DNA from: Planctomycetota bacterium
GTDB taxonomy: Bacteria; Planctomycetota; UBA8742; UBA2392
NCBI GenBank assembly: GCA_020638675.1
Contig: JACKID010000003.1
Location: forward strand, 62,001-126,000
Direction of reading: 5' to 3'
Length of the DNA stretch: 64,000 nt
Shown here: positions 52,901 through 59,666 of the stretch, in pieces
Position numbering within the stretch: position 1 is the first letter of the stretch
Layout of the letters: every line of letters begins with the position of its first letter
Made by a program: the position numbers and the translations under genes
The notes under the pieces: generated by a model
What the model was told of the DNA's origin: nothing
Seen by the model: the letters and a program-made list of their open reading frames with translations, nothing else
Database searches by the model: none

Positions 52901-55387
52901 ATCACCTGGAACAACGTTTGGGTCTCACCGACCAACACCAGCACAAACGACTCGGCATGGACGCTGATCGCACACGACATCAGCACCTACGCGGCCGGAC
53001 ACCCGGTGGTGCAGGTACGCTTCGGGGTGGGCCCGACGGGCAACCTCGTCAACACCGGCTGGTGCATCGACGACGTGCTGATCTTCGAGCCGCCGCCCGA
53101 GCTGGAAGTGCGCGAAGGCGGGCTTACGGGCACGATCATCACGGACGACGAAGTGGTCGGCGGCCTGCGCGACTTCGGCCAGGTCAGCCCCTCCACGAAC
53201 TCGCCCGTGCTGACCATCGGGCTGACCAATAACGGTCTGAACACCATCCACTTCTCGACGTGGAGCAAGACCGGCGCCAACCCGACGGACTTCTATATCC
53301 TGAACAACCCGCCGGCGAGCCTGGCACCGAACACCTCGGCCACGTTCCAGATTCAGTTCTACTCGGCCGTGGTGGGCGTGAAGACCTGCAAGTTCTCGCT
53401 TCCGCACGACGCGGTCGGCTCCGGCTCGACCCCGTTCGACATCAACCTGCGGGCCGAGGCGATCGTGATGATCCCGAGCATCCAGGTGGACCAGACGGTC
53501 TCCGGCGGCGCGAACATCCCGCACCAGGCGCCGGCGACGGGCACCGTGCGCGACTTCGGCAACGTCACCGTGGGCGGGATCTCGAACCCGATCACCATCG
53601 CCATTACCAACGTCGGCAACGGGCCGCTGACCATCCAGGCCATCGACATGGGCGGCGTGTGGTGGAACCAGTTCGCGGTCAACACCGGCCCGATCCCGCC
53701 GTCCATCGCACCGGGCAGCAACATGACCTTCACCGTCGCGTTCCAGCCCACCAGCGCGGGCGCGAAGGACGCCTACGTGCGCATCTACCACAACGACGGG
53801 CAGCAGCCCTCGGCCTACGAGGTTCCGGTTCTCGGCAACGCCATCCCGGCCGCGCCGCTGATCGGCGTATCGGACGGCAGCGCGCTGGCGCACAATGCCC
53901 CGGCCGCGGGTGCGCGCGACTTCGGCAATGTCATTGTCGGCTCGATGTCCGCGCCGGCGACGATCACGATTTCAAACACCGGCGGCGCTACGCTGACGGT
54001 GGGCACAATCACGCTCGGCGGGCCGGATGCGGGCGAATTCGCCCTGAACACGGCGGGCTTCAACGGCTCCATCCTAGTGGGCAACAGCAGCAGCTTCGAG
54101 GTGCGCTTCGCGCCGACCAGCGTCGGTGTAAAGATCGCGGAGGTCACCTTCACCCACAACGACGGCAGCGTCGCCAGCCCGTTCATCATCAACGTGACCG
54201 GCAACGGCGTGCTCGCGGCGCCGGTCATCAGCGTGCGCGAAACCAACGCGGGCGGCGCGGCACTGGCCAACCCGGCGCCGGCCGTGGGCATCCTCGACTT
54301 CGGCAGCCGGGACGTCTCCGCGGGCCCGACCGCTCCGGGCGTCATCTTCGTGCAGAACACGGGCACGGCCACGCTCACGCTCGGCACGCCGACCCTGCAC
54401 GCGGCTGGCCAGGGCAGCTTCGTGCTCAACACGACGGGGTTCCCCGGCTCGCTGGCAGTCGGCGCCAGCGCGACCTTCAGCATCAGCTTCGACCCGAGCG
54501 TCGCGGGACAGGTGTCATGCGTCGTGGACTTCACGCACAACGACGCCACCACGGCAAGCCCGTACGTGCTAAACGTAACCGGCAACGGCATCGCGCCGGA
54601 GGTCTCGGTACATGAGGGCTCGGTGACGGGTCCGGGCGTCGTCAGCGGCAGCGCCGCGGCGATCGGCGGCGGGCGCGACTGCGGCAGCATCAACGTTGCC
54701 GCGGGCGCAACCAGCCCGATCACGATCGTGCTCGAAAACACCGGGACGCTGGACCTGAGCATCGGCACGCCCTCGCTGACAGGCACGAACGCGGCAGACT
54801 TCTCGCTCAACACCACGGGCATGGCCGGCACCCTGACGCCGGGCAGCAGCACCAGCTTCTTCGTCACGTTTGACCCGACGCTCGGCGGCATCAAGAACGC
54901 CGACGTGGTGTTCACTCACAACGACCCGGTCAACCCGTCGCCGTTCGTGGTCTCCGTCGTCGGCACGGGCATTGACCCCAACGGCATCCACATCACCACG
55001 ACGGATCTGCCATACGGCGTGTCGGGCGCGGGCTACCCGGCCGTGCAGTTGCAGGCCGTCAACGGCAGCGGTGCCTACACCTGGTCGCTCTACAGCGGCG
55101 AGCTGCCGCCGGGGCTGAACCTGGATGCAAGCGGGCTGATCAGCGGGACGCCGTACTCGTTCGTAACCCATACGTTCACGTTCATCGTTCGCGCAACCGA
55201 CGCAACCGGAGCATCGCACGAGCAGCAGCTCAAGATCGCCGTCGTCGGTGGCGACGTCACTTCCCGCGGGCGTGAAAACGGCGGTTGCGTTGCCGCCGCG
55301 GGCGACGCGGGCTCATGGCTGGCAATCCTGACGCTGCTGGGATTGGCAGGCGCGGCATCGCGCCTGCGCAAGCGCCGCGAAGCATGA
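49946..55387 (+). CDS. Giant Ig-like/choice-of-anchor-D surface protein with C-terminal sorting tail
   Basis: An 1813-residue protein with GGAGG upstream of the ATG. Signal peptide about 1-26 (ending SLAAQ). Three long modules starting HPMNQQDPTASGF, YPMTQQDPTASGF and YPMTQQNPASTGF alternate with four putative-Ig (He_PIG) domains (PYTWSHVSGNLPSGLSLTQS and similar). Residues about 881-1050 form a MAM-like domain. About five choice-of-anchor-D/ASH-type domains span 1050-1680 (RDFGNVIVGS and similar), then another Ig-like domain. The tail GGCVAAAGDAGSWLAILTLL ends with a hydrophobic stretch and RKRREA, a sorting signal resembling MYXO- or SYNERG-CTERM. Probably an exported adhesin or surface structure. 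Confidence 0.88.
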   Translation: MKYAASLSVFVSMLMLFCGSLAAQTHPMNQQDPTASGFTAAAPFGTIDLNIGWRFKANTNDIVVTQLGCNFPAGTPGVTVTLFDVSSQSVLAQEVCGPGTGWQFVNLSNPVALANGSEYVVTGMIRGTHGCYYHQTPPASWVPTGDIQFMDNQYIVSTNENDYPNTTIGTANYGVVDVGYANGLVITSPAQIPNAGELTAYNHTFTATNGTTPYTWSHVSGNLPSGLSLTQSGNSYVLSGTPATGSQGTYSFDIKVTDSASGSETKTIALNVDGLLITSSTAPDATAGTSYSGDITALHGQTPYTWTLVSGSLPSGLSIAQSGNAFHISGTPDYGSNGLYSFDVKVTDNLNAIVTKTISLFVLWPSGTDIYPMTQQDPTASGFTNFNTYGSYSKWGYKFKVNATGVSVLRLGANFIDSSAVELAIFDDTTKTVIVSATVAPGSGWRFANLATPVDLVAGKSYVICGYQSVPAAAYWHTSLPASWKPTGDIEWVQSANDYYSTVPALSAYPNQTVTNRMGGVVDFGYAKVMNISTDTILPSATEQVAYSTTIQATSGASPYSWSLVSGALPGGLSLAQSGNDYVLTGTPATGTPGTYNFTVKVVDNTGYTRTKAMQLVVAWPASHYSYPMTQQNPASTGFSTYNSTSTITYQWGWKFKVNTPGLTVLRLGANFPNQSTIPHVVTLFDATTQAVLAQATCGTGTGWQFTELLTPVALTQGAEYVVAGITGANYYYNTSLPTSWKPTGDIEYVYGMGTSSGPPTPNTFPTSIYTNRLYGVVDIGYAKSLTVVTDATLPSAAEQIAYSTTIEADFGATPYSWSLVSGTIPSGLSLTQSGDDFLLSGTPASGTQGTHTFTVKVEDVLNKTHTKAMTLNILPQSLSMPFTDDFSTDKGWQYGTNWARGPAVAYSASTPTRSEPGTDHSASADNNIAGHKIGADYAANMQATEWLLSPPFNCTSATIVSLRYYRWLGATLGDKLTVQVTNNGITWNNVWVSPTNTSTNDSAWTLIAHDISTYAAGHPVVQVRFGVGPTGNLVNTGWCIDDVLIFEPPPELEVREGGLTGTIITDDEVVGGLRDFGQVSPSTNSPVLTIGLTNNGLNTIHFSTWSKTGANPTDFYILNNPPASLAPNTSATFQIQFYSAVVGVKTCKFSLPHDAVGSGSTPFDINLRAEAIVMIPSIQVDQTVSGGANIPHQAPATGTVRDFGNVTVGGISNPITIAITNVGNGPLTIQAIDMGGVWWNQFAVNTGPIPPSIAPGSNMTFTVAFQPTSAGAKDAYVRIYHNDGQQPSAYEVPVLGNAIPAAPLIGVSDGSALAHNAPAAGARDFGNVIVGSMSAPATITISNTGGATLTVGTITLGGPDAGEFALNTAGFNGSILVGNSSSFEVRFAPTSVGVKIAEVTFTHNDGSVASPFIINVTGNGVLAAPVISVRETNAGGAALANPAPAVGILDFGSRDVSAGPTAPGVIFVQNTGTATLTLGTPTLHAAGQGSFVLNTTGFPGSLAVGASATFSISFDPSVAGQVSCVVDFTHNDATTASPYVLNVTGNGIAPEVSVHEGSVTGPGVVSGSAAAIGGGRDCGSINVAAGATSPITIVLENTGTLDLSIGTPSLTGTNAADFSLNTTGMAGTLTPGSSTSFFVTFDPTLGGIKNADVVFTHNDPVNPSPFVVSVVGTGIDPNGIHITTTDLPYGVSGAGYPAVQLQAVNGSGAYTWSLYSGELPPGLNLDASGLISGTPYSFVTHTFTFIVRATDATGASHEQQLKIAVVGGDVTSRGRENGGCVAAAGDAGSWLAILTLLGLAGAASRLRKRREA

Positions 55388-55548
55388 TGCGGGGTGTGTG
55401 GCGGGAATGTGCCCAGTCTCCTCCAAAGACTAGCCCTGACACACACACCGCAGTCTTTCAGAGCATCGGGTCCGCCAAGGCGGGCCCGCTTGCTTTGGGC
55501 AAGGTGCAACTCCACCGCGTTCGTGTAACGTAACGAGCGGAGAACGCG
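55388..55548. other. Intergenic region before rtcB
   Basis: A hairpin, GGGTCCGC-CAAG-GCGGGCCC (55468-55487, one G-T pair), probably ends the surface-protein transcript. The rest shows no clear feature; AGCGGAGAACGCG precedes the rtcB start. Confidence 0.55.
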
Positions 55549-56772
55549 ATGCCGTACAAGATGATCACGAACAAGGGCGCCAAGCCGATCAAGGCCTGGG
55601 TGGAGGGCGTGCAGCTTGAGGCCGAGGCCGAGAAGCAGCTCGTCAACACCGCCAAGCTGCCGGTTGTGTTCAAGTGGGTCGCGGCCATGCCGGACGTTCA
55701 CTGGGGCCTGGGCGCGACCGTCGGCTCGGTCGTGCCGACGCTGGGTGCGATCATCCCGGCCGCTGTCGGCGTCGACATCGGCTGCGGCATGTGCGCGGTC
55801 AAGACTTCGCTCAAGGCCGAGGACCTTCCGGACAACCTGGCCGGGGTGCGCAACTCGATCGAGCGCGCCGTGCCGCACGGGCGTACCAACCGTGGCGGGC
55901 GCGGCGACCGCGGCGCCTGGACCAACCCGCCGCCCGAGAACGAGCAGGCCTTCAAGGCGCTCGATGCGGGCTACCGCAAGCTGATCAGCAAGCACCCGAA
56001 GCTGCAGCGCAACGCCCACCCGATTGAGCACCTGGGCACGCTCGGCACCGGCAATCATTTCATTGAGGTCTGCCTGGATGAGTCCAACGACGTGTGGTTC
56101 ATGCTGCACTCGGGCTCGCGCGGCGTCGGCAACCGGATCGGCTCGCATTTCATTCATCTCGCCAAGCAGGACATGCGCAAGCACTTCAAGAACCTGCCGG
56201 ACGAGAACCTGGCTTACTTCGAGGAAGGCGCTGAGCACTTCGACGATTACGTCGAGGCCGTGCACTGGGCGCAGGAGTACGCCCGCACAAACCGCGCGCG
56301 CATGATGCACGCGGTGGTCAACGCCGTGCGCTTTACTCCGCACGTCCCGGAGTTCGAGTCGGAGCTGATGGCAGTCAACTGCCACCACAACTACGTGCAG
56401 AAGGAGACGCACTACGACGAGGAAGTGTTCGTCACCCGCAAGGGCGCGGTCAGCGCACGCAAGGGCGAGCTCGGGATCATCCCGGGCAGCATGGGCGCGC
56501 GCAGCTACATCGTCTGCGGCAAGGGCCACGCGGAAAGCTTCTGCTCGTGCAGCCACGGCGCAGGCCGTGCCATGAGCCGCAACGAGGCGCGCAAGCGCTT
56601 CACGGTGAAGGACCACGTCGCGGCCACGGAAGGCATCGAGTGCCGCAAGGACAAGGACGTGATCGACGAAACGCCGATGGCGTACAAGAACATCGACGCC
56701 GTAATGAAGGCGCAGGAAGATCTTGTAGACATCGTCCACACGCTCAAGCAGATCGTGTGCGTAAAGGGCTGA
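55549..56772 (+). CDS. rtcB: RtcB-type RNA-splicing/repair ligase
   Basis: A 407-residue protein. It joins RNA 2',3'-cyclic phosphate or 3'-phosphate ends to 5'-OH ends using GTP and Mn2+. The metal and active-site motifs are present: MPDVHWGLGATVGSVVPTLG, VGVDIGCGMCAVKT, HLGTLGTGNHFIEVC, MLHSGSRGVGNRIG, VNCHHNYV, and CSCSHGAGRAMSRNEA with the guanylylated histidine in SHGAGR. Followed after 79 bp by rtcA and then by the tRNA array, so a role in repair of cleaved tRNA is plausible. Confidence 0.97.
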   Translation: MPYKMITNKGAKPIKAWVEGVQLEAEAEKQLVNTAKLPVVFKWVAAMPDVHWGLGATVGSVVPTLGAIIPAAVGVDIGCGMCAVKTSLKAEDLPDNLAGVRNSIERAVPHGRTNRGGRGDRGAWTNPPPENEQAFKALDAGYRKLISKHPKLQRNAHPIEHLGTLGTGNHFIEVCLDESNDVWFMLHSGSRGVGNRIGSHFIHLAKQDMRKHFKNLPDENLAYFEEGAEHFDDYVEAVHWAQEYARTNRARMMHAVVNAVRFTPHVPEFESELMAVNCHHNYVQKETHYDEEVFVTRKGAVSARKGELGIIPGSMGARSYIVCGKGHAESFCSCSHGAGRAMSRNEARKRFTVKDHVAATEGIECRKDKDVIDETPMAYKNIDAVMKAQEDLVDIVHTLKQIVCVKG

Positions 56773-56778
56773 CGGCTA

Positions 56779-56851
56779 CAGTTGATAGTTGATGGTTGGT
56801 AGTTCATAGCAACTGCCTTCACTACGAACTATCAACTGCCAACTATCAACT
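56779..56851. repeat. Heptad-period inverted repeat (GTTGATA family) between rtcB and rtcA
   Basis: Left block of 7-bp words GTTGATA, GTTGATG, GTTGGTA, GTTCATA from 56780. Inverted block 56825-56851 (AACTATCAACTGCCAACTAT). The right arm ends directly at the rtcA start codon, so no Shine-Dalgarno sequence is left and a hairpin would cover the start region. Confidence 0.85.
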
Positions 56852-57862
56852 ATGATTGAGATCGACGGCAGCGAGGGTGAGGGCGGCGGGCAGGTGCTTC
56901 GCACCTCGCTCGCGCTATCCATTGTCACTCGCCAGCCGTTTCGCCTGTTCAACATCCGCGCCGGGCGCAAGTCGCCGGGTTTGAAGAAGCAGCATCTGGC
57001 CTGCGTGCGCGCGGCGAAACAGATCAGCAACGCAGAGGTCAGCGGCGATGCCATTGACTCGCAGGAACTGATCTTCACACCCGAGGGCATCTACCCCGGC
57101 CAGTACCGCTTCAGCGTGGGCTCGGCGGGCAGCGCCGCGCTGGTGTACCAGACGGTGCTGATGCCGCTGGTGCATGCCGACGCGCCGAGTTTCGTGATGA
57201 TCGAGGGCGGCACGCACGCGGCGTGGGCACCGCCGTTCGACTTCCTGCAGCACACGTTCATCCCCCTGCTGGAACGTATGGGCGTCAGTACAGCCCTCAC
57301 GGCCGAGCGGCTGGGTTTCTATCCGGCCGGCGGCGGGCTGCTTCACGCGCGCATCCATCCCTGGCATGACCGCGAGCGCTTCGGGCTGCTGGAGCTCATG
57401 AGCACGTCGCTGTCGGCCACGGCCTACTTCAGCAAGCTGCCGGCCGACGTCGCCCAGCGCGAGCTGCGCAAGGTGAGGCAGGCGTTTGTGCTGGATGAAG
57501 ACGTACTCAACGCCGTCGAGGTCAAGTCGCTCGGCCCGGGCAACGCCCTGTGCATCTACTGCCATTCGCCGCAGGTCACGGAGGTCGTAACGGCCTTCGG
57601 CAAGCGCGGCGTGCGGGCCGAGGATGTCGCCAAGTCCGCGATCAGGGAAATGCTCGAGTATCTCGAAGCGGGCGCGCCCGTGGGTCAGCACCTCGCCGAC
57701 CAGCTGCTGCTGCCGATGGCGCTGGGCGCGGGCGGGCGCTTCCGCACACTGGAACCGTCCGGCCACACGCGCACGAACATCGACACCATCCGCCGCTTTC
57801 TTGACGTCACCATCGATGTCGCGGAGGAGGATGGCTCCTGGCTGATCGAAGTAAAAACCTGA
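56852..57862 (+). CDS. rtcA: RNA 3'-terminal phosphate cyclase
   Basis: A 336-residue protein of normal length. It converts RNA 3'-phosphates to 2',3'-cyclic phosphates using ATP. Motifs: IEIDGSEGEGGGQVLRTSLA at the N-terminus, GIYPGQYRFSVGSAGSAALV, GGTHAAWAPPFDFLQ, GFYPAGGGLLHARI, and the C-terminal SGHTRTN with the adenylylated histidine. It forms the repair pair with rtcB upstream. The start codon follows a repeat instead of a ribosome-binding site, so its translation may depend on read-through from rtcB or on the hairpin. Confidence 0.96.
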   Translation: MIEIDGSEGEGGGQVLRTSLALSIVTRQPFRLFNIRAGRKSPGLKKQHLACVRAAKQISNAEVSGDAIDSQELIFTPEGIYPGQYRFSVGSAGSAALVYQTVLMPLVHADAPSFVMIEGGTHAAWAPPFDFLQHTFIPLLERMGVSTALTAERLGFYPAGGGLLHARIHPWHDRERFGLLELMSTSLSATAYFSKLPADVAQRELRKVRQAFVLDEDVLNAVEVKSLGPGNALCIYCHSPQVTEVVTAFGKRGVRAEDVAKSAIREMLEYLEAGAPVGQHLADQLLLPMALGAGGRFRTLEPSGHTRTNIDTIRRFLDVTIDVAEEDGSWLIEVKT

Positions 57863-57902
57863 TTTTCTGCGCAACCACCCGGGCCGTCTCCGCGTTTCAT
57901 AG

Positions 57903-57934
57903 TTGACGCGTCAAGATTTCTATTGACACGTCAA
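57903..57934. promoter_or_regulatory. Twin 12-bp palindromic operator
   Basis: TTGACGCGTCAA (57903-57914) and TTGACACGTCAA (57923-57934), centres 20 bp apart, i.e. about two helical turns on the same DNA face. The second also offers a TTGACA -35. They precede a 31-codon ORF and its terminator. Confidence 0.65.
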
Positions 57935-57978
57935 GGTGCACGGGATACACCTGTATGACCGAACGAGGCGAGGTTGAG

Positions 57979-58074
57979 ATGTCGTTGCATATCCACAATC
58001 GAGATTCGCGCATGCGCCTGCCAAAGGCGACGCGTGAAGCTATCGGCCGAGAGGTCCACCGCGGGTCTGAGTGA
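57979..58074 (+). CDS. Possible 31-residue peptide between operators and terminator
   Basis: MSLHIHNRDSRMRLPKATRE is followed by AIGREVHRGSE. GCGAGG lies 7-10 bp before the ATG at 57979. An in-frame ATG at 57955 would add 8 residues without a good ribosome site. It is basic, without membrane segment. Twin palindromes upstream and a strong terminator 12 bp after the stop mark this as a separate small transcription unit. It could also be a small RNA. Function unknown. Confidence 0.4.
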   Translation: MSLHIHNRDSRMRLPKATREAIGREVHRGSE

Positions 58075-58086
58075 TCAGATTGACCG

Positions 58087-58120
58087 GCGGGGACCTCATG
58101 CGAGGTCCCCGCTTTCGTTT
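58087..58120 (+). terminator. Strong intrinsic terminator
   Basis: GCGGGGACCTC (58087-58097), loop ATGC, GAGGTCCCCGC (58102-58112), then TTTCGTTT. Ends exactly where the tRNA-His gene begins. Confidence 0.85.
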
Positions 58121-58191
58121 GTGCGGGTTGGTGTAAGGGCGGCATGTCGCTCTGTGAAAGCGAAGGGGCGGTTCGAATCCGCGCCCGCACC
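58121..58191 (+). tRNA. tRNA-His(GTG)
   Basis: Acceptor GTGCGGG/CCCGCAC, anticodon stem TCGCT/AGCGA, anticodon GTG at 58154-58156, TTCGAAT T-loop, discriminator C. CCA is not fully encoded, and the encoded base before the acceptor is T, not the usual G-1. The D-stem is only 3 bp. Confidence 0.85.
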
Positions 58192-58317
58192 CATTCGACT
58201 CGCCTGCCGTGAGCAGCGCCGAACGGCGTTGCTCGCTCATGGCGGGCCGGCGCGAGAGTAGCAGCGCACGAGCCATGAACTTCGCGGGCCTGCCCGCCGA
58301 AGCCTTGGCGAAGGCGG
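58192..58317. repeat. TTCGAC...GGCAGG-type repeat between tRNAs
   Basis: It begins CATTCGACTCGCCTGCC directly at the end of tRNA-His and contains GAGCAGCGCCGAACGGCG-like and GGGCCTGCCCG inverted words. Related copies occur at 58642-58790 and 59383-59425. Confidence 0.6.
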
Positions 58318-58392
58318 GTGCCCGTAGCTCAACAGGCAGAGCGCCGTGTTGAAGCCGCGGAGGTCCCGGTTCGAGTCCGGGCGGGCACACCA
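58318..58392 (+). tRNA. tRNA-Phe(GAA)
   Basis: Acceptor GTGCCCG/CGGGCAC, D-arm GCTC/GAGC, anticodon GAA at 58351-58353, T-arm CCCGG/CCGGG, discriminator A, CCA encoded. Canonical fold. Confidence 0.93.
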
Positions 58393-58463
58393 GCTCTTTG
58401 ACAACGGTGTCGAGTTCACGCCCCCTGAGCGCGGTCCAGTCCGCCAAAGGGGGCACACATTCT

Positions 58464-58539
58464 GCGCGTGTGGTCTAGTGCCTAAGACGCCTGCTTGCCA
58501 GGCAGGAAATCGCGGGTTGAAGTCCCGCCACGCGCTCCA
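58464..58539 (+). tRNA. tRNA-Gly(GCC)
   Basis: Acceptor GCGCGTG/CACGCGC, anticodon stem CCTGC/GCAGG, anticodon GCC at 58497-58499, discriminator T as expected for glycine, CCA encoded. Confidence 0.93.
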
Positions 58540-58567
58540 ATTCAGCCGCGCCATCGCGCGGCATCAT

Positions 58568-58642
58568 GGGCCGATAGTGTCAATGCGAGCACACACGCCT
58601 TGCAAGCGTGCAGTCCGGGTTGAAATCCCGGTCGGTCTACCA
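58568..58642 (+). tRNA. tRNA-Ala(TGC)
   Basis: Acceptor GGGCCGA/TCGGTCT with the G3-U70 pair that identifies alanine tRNA; anticodon TGC at 58601-58603; discriminator A; CCA encoded. Confidence 0.93.
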
Positions 58643-58804
58643 TTCGACAGGCTCACGGCAGGCCATTCGACTCGCCTGCCCTGAGCCCCGCCGAAGGGCC
58701 TTCGACTCGCTCATGGCAGGCCATTCGATCCCGGCTACCGGGCGCGGTTCTGCGTGGGCCCTTTGACTTGCTCAGGGCAGGCGAGCCGTCGGCAAGAATT
58801 CCCA
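58643..58804. repeat. Tandem TTCGAC...GGCAGG-type repeats
   Basis: Starts TTCGACAGGCTCACGGCAGG at the CCA of tRNA-Ala. Variants follow: TTCGACTCGCCTGCC, TTCGACTCGCTCATGGCAGG, TTTGACTTGCTCAGGGCAGG. No gene is seen. Confidence 0.7.
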
Positions 58805-58879
58805 CGACTCGTCGTCTAAAGGACAGGATACGGGCTTGCGAAGTCCGTGATGGTGGTTCGAGTCCACCCGAGTCGGCCA
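58805..58879 (+). tRNA. tRNA-Arg(GCG)
   Basis: Acceptor CGACTCG/CGAGTCG, anticodon GCG at 58838-58840 (bacterial CGN readers usually carry ACG), T-arm GGTGG/CCACC, discriminator G, CCA encoded. Confidence 0.88.
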
Positions 58880-58886
58880 GGTTACT

Positions 58887-59042
58887 GCAGTTGATAGTTG
58901 GTGGTTGTAGTTGGTAGTGACTGCCAGCCACAAACTGCTGCAGTTGATGGTTGATGGTTGGTGGTTTGTGGTTGGTAGTGACCGCGAACCGCCGGCTTCA
59001 CCAGGCAGCCGCTACAAACCACCAACTACAAACTACCAACTG
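58887..59042. repeat. Heptad-period inverted repeat (GTTGATA/GTTGGTG family)
   Basis: Direct blocks at 58888-58925 and 58938-58985 consist of GTTGATA, GTTGGTG, GTTGATGG-type words. The inverted block is at 59011-59042 (ACAAACCACCAACTACAAAC). Same family as the repeat between rtcB and rtcA. Confidence 0.85.
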
Positions 59043-59047
59043 TTCCC

Positions 59048-59121
59048 AGAGGCATAGCTCAATGGCAGAGCACCCGCTTGATAAGCGGGCGACCATGGTT
59101 CGATTCCATGTGTCTCTACCA
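59048..59121 (+). tRNA. tRNA-Ile(GAT)
   Basis: Acceptor AGAGGCA/TGTCTCT, anticodon stem CCCGC/GCGGG, anticodon GAT at 59080-59082, discriminator A, CCA encoded. Confidence 0.93.
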
Positions 59122-59158
59122 AGCAACGGGGGCGGGCCTCAAGCTCGCCCTGCAGTCC

Positions 59159-59230
59159 GGCCTCATGGTCCAACGGCTAAGATGCCTGATTGTCTATCAG
59201 GAGATCAGGGTTCGATTCCCTGTGAGGTCG
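59159..59230 (+). tRNA. tRNA-Asp(GTC)
   Basis: Acceptor GGCCTCA/TGAGGTC, anticodon stem CCTGA/TCAGG, anticodon GTC at 59192-59194, discriminator G, CCA not encoded. Only one base separates it from tRNA-Glu. Confidence 0.92.
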
Positions 59231-59231
59231 C

Positions 59232-59306
59232 GGGCGTATCGTCTAACGGCAAGGATCTTCGGTTCTCATCCGAAAGGTCGGGGTTCGAATCCCCGTACGC
59301 TCACCA
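59232..59306 (+). tRNA. tRNA-Glu(CTC)
   Basis: Acceptor GGGCGTA/TACGCTC, anticodon stem TTCGG/CCGAA, anticodon CTC at 59265-59267, T-arm CGGGG/CCCCG, discriminator A, CCA encoded. Confidence 0.92.
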
Positions 59307-59307
59307 A

Positions 59308-59383
59308 CGGCTCGTCGTCTAAATGAGCAGGACACGGCTTTCCGAAAGCCGCAGTGCAGGTTTGAGTCCTGCCGGGCCGTCCA
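59308..59383 (+). tRNA. tRNA-Arg(CCG)
   Basis: Acceptor CGGCTCG/CGGGCCG, anticodon stem CGGCT/AGCCG, anticodon CCG at 59342-59344, CCA encoded. Discriminator T is unusual for arginine (normally A or G). Confidence 0.88.
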
Positions 59384-59435
59384 TTCGACGGCGGCGCGCA
59401 TTGCGCGCCGCCCCTCATGGCAGGCCAGAACTCTA
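59384..59435. repeat. TTCGAC-type repeat remnant with palindrome
   Basis: TTCGACGG then GGCGCGCA-TT-GCGCGCC and CTCATGGCAGG, directly after the tRNA CCA. Confidence 0.55.
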
Positions 59436-59508
59436 CGCGATGTGGTCCCTTTGGAAGGACGCCTGCTTCGGGTACAGGAGAATGCAGGTTCGAATCCTGT
59501 CATCGCGA
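59436..59508 (+). tRNA. tRNA-Pro(CGG)
   Basis: Acceptor CGCGATG/CATCGCG with C1-G72 and discriminator A as in proline tRNA; anticodon CGG at 59469-59471. The last anticodon-stem pair is a C-A mismatch. CCA is not encoded. Confidence 0.85.
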
Positions 59509-59510
59509 CC

Positions 59511-59584
59511 CCCCGGTTCGTCCAATGGGAAGACGCTTCTCTTACAAAGAAGAGACGGGTGTTCGATTCACCCACTGGGGTCCA
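59511..59584 (+). tRNA. tRNA-Val(TAC)
   Basis: Acceptor CCCCGGT/ACTGGGG, anticodon stem CTTCT/AGAAG, anticodon TAC at 59543-59545, T-arm GGGTG/CACCC, CCA encoded. Discriminator T instead of the usual A. Confidence 0.87.
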
Positions 59585-59585
59585 T

Positions 59586-59661
59586 TCGTCTGGAGCTCGA
59601 GAGGCAGAGCAGCCGGTTCTTACCCGGCGAGGTGTGGGTTCGAGCCCCACCGGACGAACCA
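59586..59661 (+). tRNA. tRNA-Lys(CTT)
   Basis: Acceptor TCGTCTG/CGGACGA, anticodon stem GCCGG/CCGGC, anticodon CTT at 59619-59621, discriminator A, CCA encoded. Position 8 is G instead of the near-universal T. Confidence 0.87.
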
Positions 59662-59666
59662 GTTTC

